Of a stretch of 64,000 nt of DNA, positions 60,801-64,000 are shown piece by piece (within the stretch, counting starts at the first letter, position 1; each line of letters begins with the position of its first letter). The DNA comes from Symsagittifera roscoffensis. Taxonomy: Eukaryota > Xenacoelomorpha > Acoela > Convolutidae. The DNA lies in contig NC_087069.1 in NCBI RefSeq assembly GCF_963678635.1, forward strand, positions 52,772,938 to 52,836,937, given 5' to 3'. The translations under genes were made by a program, and so were the position numbers. The notes under the pieces are model-generated. The model did not search any database and was not told the origin of the DNA. It was given only the letters and a program-made list of their open reading frames with translations.

Positions 60801-61157
60801 ACTCACTATCCAGTTTTACTTTTATAAAAATCTTATATTTTTAAAACTAATTCTATAACCTGTCTGAAAAGGGTCCGAACAACAAATTTTATCTCTCAAA
60901 AATTTTAACGTAAAAAATAACCTTCAATTATATTAATTGAATTACAAAGTAACTGACTAATGTAGAGATTTTTACCGATTTTTTTCTCAAATAAATTTCT
61001 CAGAAACTGCCTTTTCTGGGGGTCATTTTGTCAACATTTTGATCCAAATATTTGGTCTGTTGATGGTTTGTTTAGTTGAAAAACTGAATCATAAGCTTAA
61101 TACTTGTACTAATAGTAACGATAAAAGGAACCCCTCCGGGTCCGTTTAATATCCGAG

Positions 61158-61637
61158 TTTAATTGTCTAAATCGGAAATAAGCAACTCGGTGAGAGGTCA
61201 CTACATGGTAGTCACTGCTGTGCCCCCACAGATTGATATCGTACTTTCTCTACCGAAAAAGATGGTAAGAAAACTTGTTTACCGATATCCTACAGTCAGT
61301 TCTTGCTATGCTTCAGCCCCATTATGTAGTTTCTCGTACTGCTGGGTTGTACTTCCTCTTCAATCAGTTGACCCTTCCGGATAGATTGAAAATAAGCATT
61401 AAATTCTCAAATAACTTTGCTGCACAGATAAACAAGAGGAGATAACAGTTTGATTGTAACAATGATCTGATTTGATAGAAATGAATATATCTAGCAGCCA
61501 CAAACAGGAGATTCGGATCGCAGTTTCTTTGGATGGTTGTTTTCTACTGAACTTCTTTTTGGTCATCTACCGCTTAAGGAACGACCGGAAAACAATACCT
61601 CCACCTTTCACGCTAGCCTAGTTTTTGGTGTTAACTA
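61158..61637. mobile_element. About 480-bp insertion in repeat R (possible solo LTR)
   Basis: In the other R copies about 40 bp separate the CCGGGTCCGTTTAA box from TTCGTTAACCCGAAAGG. Here about 480 bp lie in between, with no relation to R. The insert contains GTGAGAGGTCACTACATGG, CTACCGCTTAAGGAACGACC and TGGTGTTAACTAGATTATG. I could not define target-site duplications or TG...CA ends, and the short coding frame 61,163-61,384 has no recognised domain. A solo LTR of the neighbouring Ty3/gypsy element is one explanation; lineage-specific divergence is another. Confidence 0.35.
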
Positions 61638-61763
61638 GATTATGAAATTAAATTCGTCATCCCGGAAGGCTTTCGCGTTTCGGGTCATCCTTCTTGATAT
61701 GGCTTTAGAGCTTTTTTATGGGCACCCGCTCAGCCCCGAGGCTTCAGTTAATGGACTCACTGT

Positions 61764-61972
61764 GGTTAATTGCATTATTTTGTTCATAATTTTATAATTA
61801 ATTAGTTAGTCGTCATAACTGATTTTTAATTATAACCTTTTTATGTTCATTCTCTCCGACGGAAAGTAAGCTCTTTCACTTTTCAAGGTTTTAAAATTGA
61901 GATCAATTAAGTTTAAACGACAATTTCATCTGTACGTAAGTAGAATTAGCTGTAACAAGGGAACATTTTGTA
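61764..61972 (+). other. Leader upstream of the gag remnant
   Basis: An AT-rich stretch begins TGTGGTTAATTGCATTATTTTG immediately after the end of repeat R and runs to the gag ATG. It could be LTR and 5' untranslated sequence of the retrotransposon, since it starts with TG, but no primer-binding site or second LTR was found in the window. Confidence 0.35.
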
Positions 61973-63118
61973 ATGGCCCAGTCAAACAGTAATGAATCGA
62001 ACGTGAGAGGTATGTTTTCACTTTGGCAAAACGATACGGTTTACCCACCAATTCCCTGGGAGGAGTGGAGCGACCTGTTTCAACTGGCTGTAATAGCAAA
62101 GGAGAAAATCGAAGTCGATTACCTCCTAAAACCGATAGAAACCTATCATCCAAAACCACCAGTTTTGGAAAATACATCGGAGAGCGAAACGAAAACTCAA
62201 AAAGTTCCTCGTCTTGACATAAGTATCCGCGAACAAAAAAGATTCGATAACGAAGAAGCAGCTTCAAAAAAGACGTAAACTAAACAGTTCAAAGGCATGA
62301 GACTAGAAGAAGCTGACAAAAAACAACAATCCATATTTTATTGAGCCCATGGAAACGAAGGAAAATCTTCGGCCAAATATTTACGCGAGTGGAAATCCTC
62401 CAAACTTCCTTCAAAGAGTTCTGAAAAATCTCTCAGTAGCTTTTTTGAGGAAAGCAAACGTTACGTTTGAAAGCCATTAACTCTTGAAAAAGAAACAGAG
62501 AGACAGAGAACCACTAGAGCAGTTTTGCGGAGGCCTCGCCGAAATGGCAAAGAATTGCAATAAATCCGCGGGAGAAGATGAATGAATACGAGATATTTTC
62601 ATCAATAAAATGCAAACTCTTTACAGAAACTCTTTACTACCTCTAGAAGCACTAAACGTGGCTCTCATTGATGAAAAAGGGATAACAAATCACATGGAAA
62701 AGAAAATTGTTTTTAAATCCAATGGATCTTTGTCAATCAAACCTTTTAATCAGTTTAAAGTAAAAAGGGAACCACCATTATACGGTGAACGGAGCACCCT
62801 TGTTTGAAATGTGGCGCACATTTTCAAATAGACATCTGGCAGTGTGCCCAGCAAAGGACATAACCTGTACATCTAGTGAATAACGTGGACACTTCAGCAG
62901 ACTATTTAAAAACCGTCGTAAAAAAAGTAAAATTAGCAGATAGCCAAATTGTACATAATACAGATTGTAATTATCCCTCGGATTAACTGGATATTAAAAA
63001 CGACCGTGTAAATAGAGAAAGTTGTGGAGTGATCAATGCATGGTCAGAATCCGGACAGATTTCCTTGTCTCCGTCCTAAGCAATCGAAAATACTGAAGCG
63101 TTTCTTAAAAAAAATATG
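61973..63118 (+). pseudogene. gag: Ty3/gypsy-type retrotransposon gag gene, frameshifted
   Basis: ATG at 61,973 opens a 101-codon frame, MAQSNSNESNVRGMFSLWQN, with PWEEWSDLFQLAVIAKEKIE, the tryptophan-rich start typical of this gag type, and IREQKRFDNEEAASK. The frame then breaks (TAA at 62,276). Gag text continues with indels: FGQIFTRVEILQTSFKEF, KKKQRDREPLEQFCGGLAEM at about 62,490-62,545, IRDIFINKMQTLYRN at about 62,585-62,630, and LLPLEALNVALIDEKGITNH. A zinc-knuckle pair follows at 62,801-62,920: CLKCGAHF, then HLAVCPAKDITC, then RGHFSRL with its last cysteine lost. The readable C-terminal text ends INAWSESGQ at about 63,060. At least three frameshifts and two stops make it non-functional. 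Protease and pol are absent downstream; a MITE follows. Confidence 0.8.
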
Positions 63119-63144
63119 CATACTTACAGGGGCGGACTTAGGGC

Positions 63145-63175
63145 GGGGGGGGGGGGTAACTTAGCCCCCCCCCCC
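63145..63175. other. G12/C11 hairpin near the left end of the MITE
   Basis: A run of 12 G (63,145-63,156), the loop TAACTTAG and a run of 11 C (63,165-63,175) form an almost pure G:C hairpin. TTAG and CTTAG repeats beside the runs suggest a partial inverted duplication of the element's end. The G strand could also form other structures. Homopolymer lengths may be unreliable in the assembly. Confidence 0.7.
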
Positions 63176-63349
63176 TCAGGGATTCGACCCCCTACCGACC
63201 CAAAGGGTCCCCCATTTGATACTTCTTCAGAACTCCAATTTTGGCCGACCGACCCTAAAAATTTTCTAAAGGCGCCTTGGGCGCAAATGTATACTAACTT
63301 TTAGGGGGAGCGCGCGCCAAAAAAATTGCGATTTTTTTGTCAAAATTTT

Positions 63350-63391
63350 TCAAAAAGTGCCCAAAAACGGGCTGTTTTGGGCACTTTTTGA
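63350..63391. other. 17-bp perfect stem inside the MITE
   Basis: TCAAAAAGTGCCCAAAA (63,350-63,366) pairs perfectly with TTTTGGGCACTTTTTGA (63,375-63,391) around the loop ACGGGCTG. It sits roughly in the middle of the element. Internal palindromes like this are common in MITEs and could yield a hairpin transcript. Confidence 0.85.
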
Positions 63392-63569
63392 CTGTTTTTT
63401 TTAAATTTGCCTGCGGCGCAGAAAATTTAGCTAAAATAAGGGCAAAACAGTGCCTTGGGAGAGCTCGAAATATCAATTTGGTTGACCTAAAAAAAAGATG
63501 GTCAAAATTTTCATTTTTTTTTCTTAAAATTTGAACCCCCCCCTCGAGAAAATCCTAGATCCGCCCCTG

Positions 63570-64000
63570 CTCGTGGGTATTTTTGCATCACTTGAAAATC
63601 AGCTTTTGCTTTAGTTTATATTTGTATCTTCCGTCAATTTTGAATATATTTGCTTCAGAAACAAATGCTCTCAAATGTAGACAATTCACATTTTAGGGTC
63701 ATTCAAGGTTGTTTGAGCTTTCTGATGACCCTAGGAACGATCTTCACTTCTACTTCATTTCAAACAAAACAGGCAAAGTGCCGGCAACTGTGTTCCATTT
63801 GCTACAAGTATCCATTTTTGGCAGTAGTTAATCGCTCATCATCCCAATTGCTGTCATTTTGAACTTGCAAGATGCCGAATGAGCTTTAACTTTTGGGATT
63901 TGGAAGTTTCCCCTCATAACACAATTGTTTGGCACAGAGGTTTTTTTCCATGTGAAAATCTGGTGCTTCTTCTTGTTACCGCTCGCGCAGTACCGGTCGT
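63570..64000. other. No recognised feature
   Basis: Non-repetitive AT-rich sequence to the window end. A 70-codon plus-strand frame (63,650-63,862) has no recognisable domain and ordinary length for chance. No RNA gene or terminal repeat was seen. Confidence 0.4.

Larger units (their letters stand above)
60073..61763. repeat. Right-most copy of repeat family R, diverged and interrupted
   Basis: The copy runs from AGGCAATTTGGTTCGAGATG through CGTCACAAAATGATCTGAGG (about 60,285) and CTGCCTTTTCTGGGGGTC (about 61,005) to CCTCCGGGTCCGTTTAATAT at about 61,150. It resumes at about 61,638 with TTCGTCATCCCGGAAGGCTT and ends at GGACTCAC (61,763). It is more diverged than the tandem copies at 47.7-58.8 kb and has lost about 400 bp of the AT-rich part. 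It lies between two retrotransposon fragments. Confidence 0.75.
63127..63569. mobile_element. hAT-type non-autonomous DNA transposon (MITE), 443 bp
   Basis: The left end CAGGGGCGGACTTAGG and the right end CCTAGATCCGCCCCTG form a 16-bp terminal inverted repeat with 14 matching positions. CAGGGGCGGATCTAGG-like ends followed by runs of G are characteristic of a widespread hAT group in animals. No transposase frame is present. The 8-bp flanks (CATACTTA left, CTCGTGGG right) do not match, so the expected 8-bp target duplication is missing: the element may be old, recombined or trimmed. It lies at the 3' end of the readable gag remnant. Confidence 0.8.

Overview
The window is eukaryotic heterochromatin-like DNA, most likely from an invertebrate animal. 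It is AT-rich, dominated by long satellite arrays, followed by decayed transposable elements. I see no intact single-copy host gene, no rRNA or tRNA gene and no CRISPR array. The animal assignment is an inference from the mobile elements: a Ty3/gypsy-type gag and RNase H, a hAT-type MITE, and a C2H2 zinc-finger element ORF.

Layout. (1) 1-18,969: satellite A, about 52 head-to-tail monomers of 364-370 bp with nested higher-order repeats at periods of 1,831 bp (5 monomers), 4,399 bp and 4,415 bp (12 monomers). Its minus strand carries a reading frame that can span a whole monomer. (2) 18,970-19,764: a short unique island holding a roughly 162-bp direct duplication. (3) 19,765-47,542: a second satellite domain made from one 171-175 bp palindrome-bearing module packaged in three ways: pentamers of about 860 bp (satellite B, 19,765-27,319), dimers of about 342 bp (satellite C, 27,320-46,798) and monomers of about 175 bp (satellite D, 46,799-47,542). 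Each module carries an inverted repeat built on GGTCCCGTTT / AAACGGGACC, often with a duplicated left arm so that two alternative stems are possible. (4) 47,731-58,790: tandem and partial copies of a roughly 3.2-kb unrecognised repeat, called R here. Its minus strand encodes a decayed protein with a duplicated N-terminal module, a coiled-coil-like middle and C-terminal C2H2 zinc fingers. (5) 58,840-59,910: a broken Ty3/gypsy pol fragment (end of RT and RNase H). (6) 60,073-61,763: another R copy carrying a roughly 480-bp insertion. (7) 61,764-63,118: a broken Ty3/gypsy gag gene with zinc knuckles, next to a 443-bp hAT-type MITE at 63,127-63,569. (8) 63,570-64,000: nothing recognisable.

Nothing here works together as a pathway. 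The biological interest is architectural: how a hairpin-bearing module of roughly nucleosomal length was amplified at three levels, whether it came from the terminal region of a DNA transposon, and whether the coding-like frame of satellite A is a relic of a gene. Boundaries were read by eye and most are accurate to about 10-30 bp. Monomer counts are derived from anchor spacings and array length.
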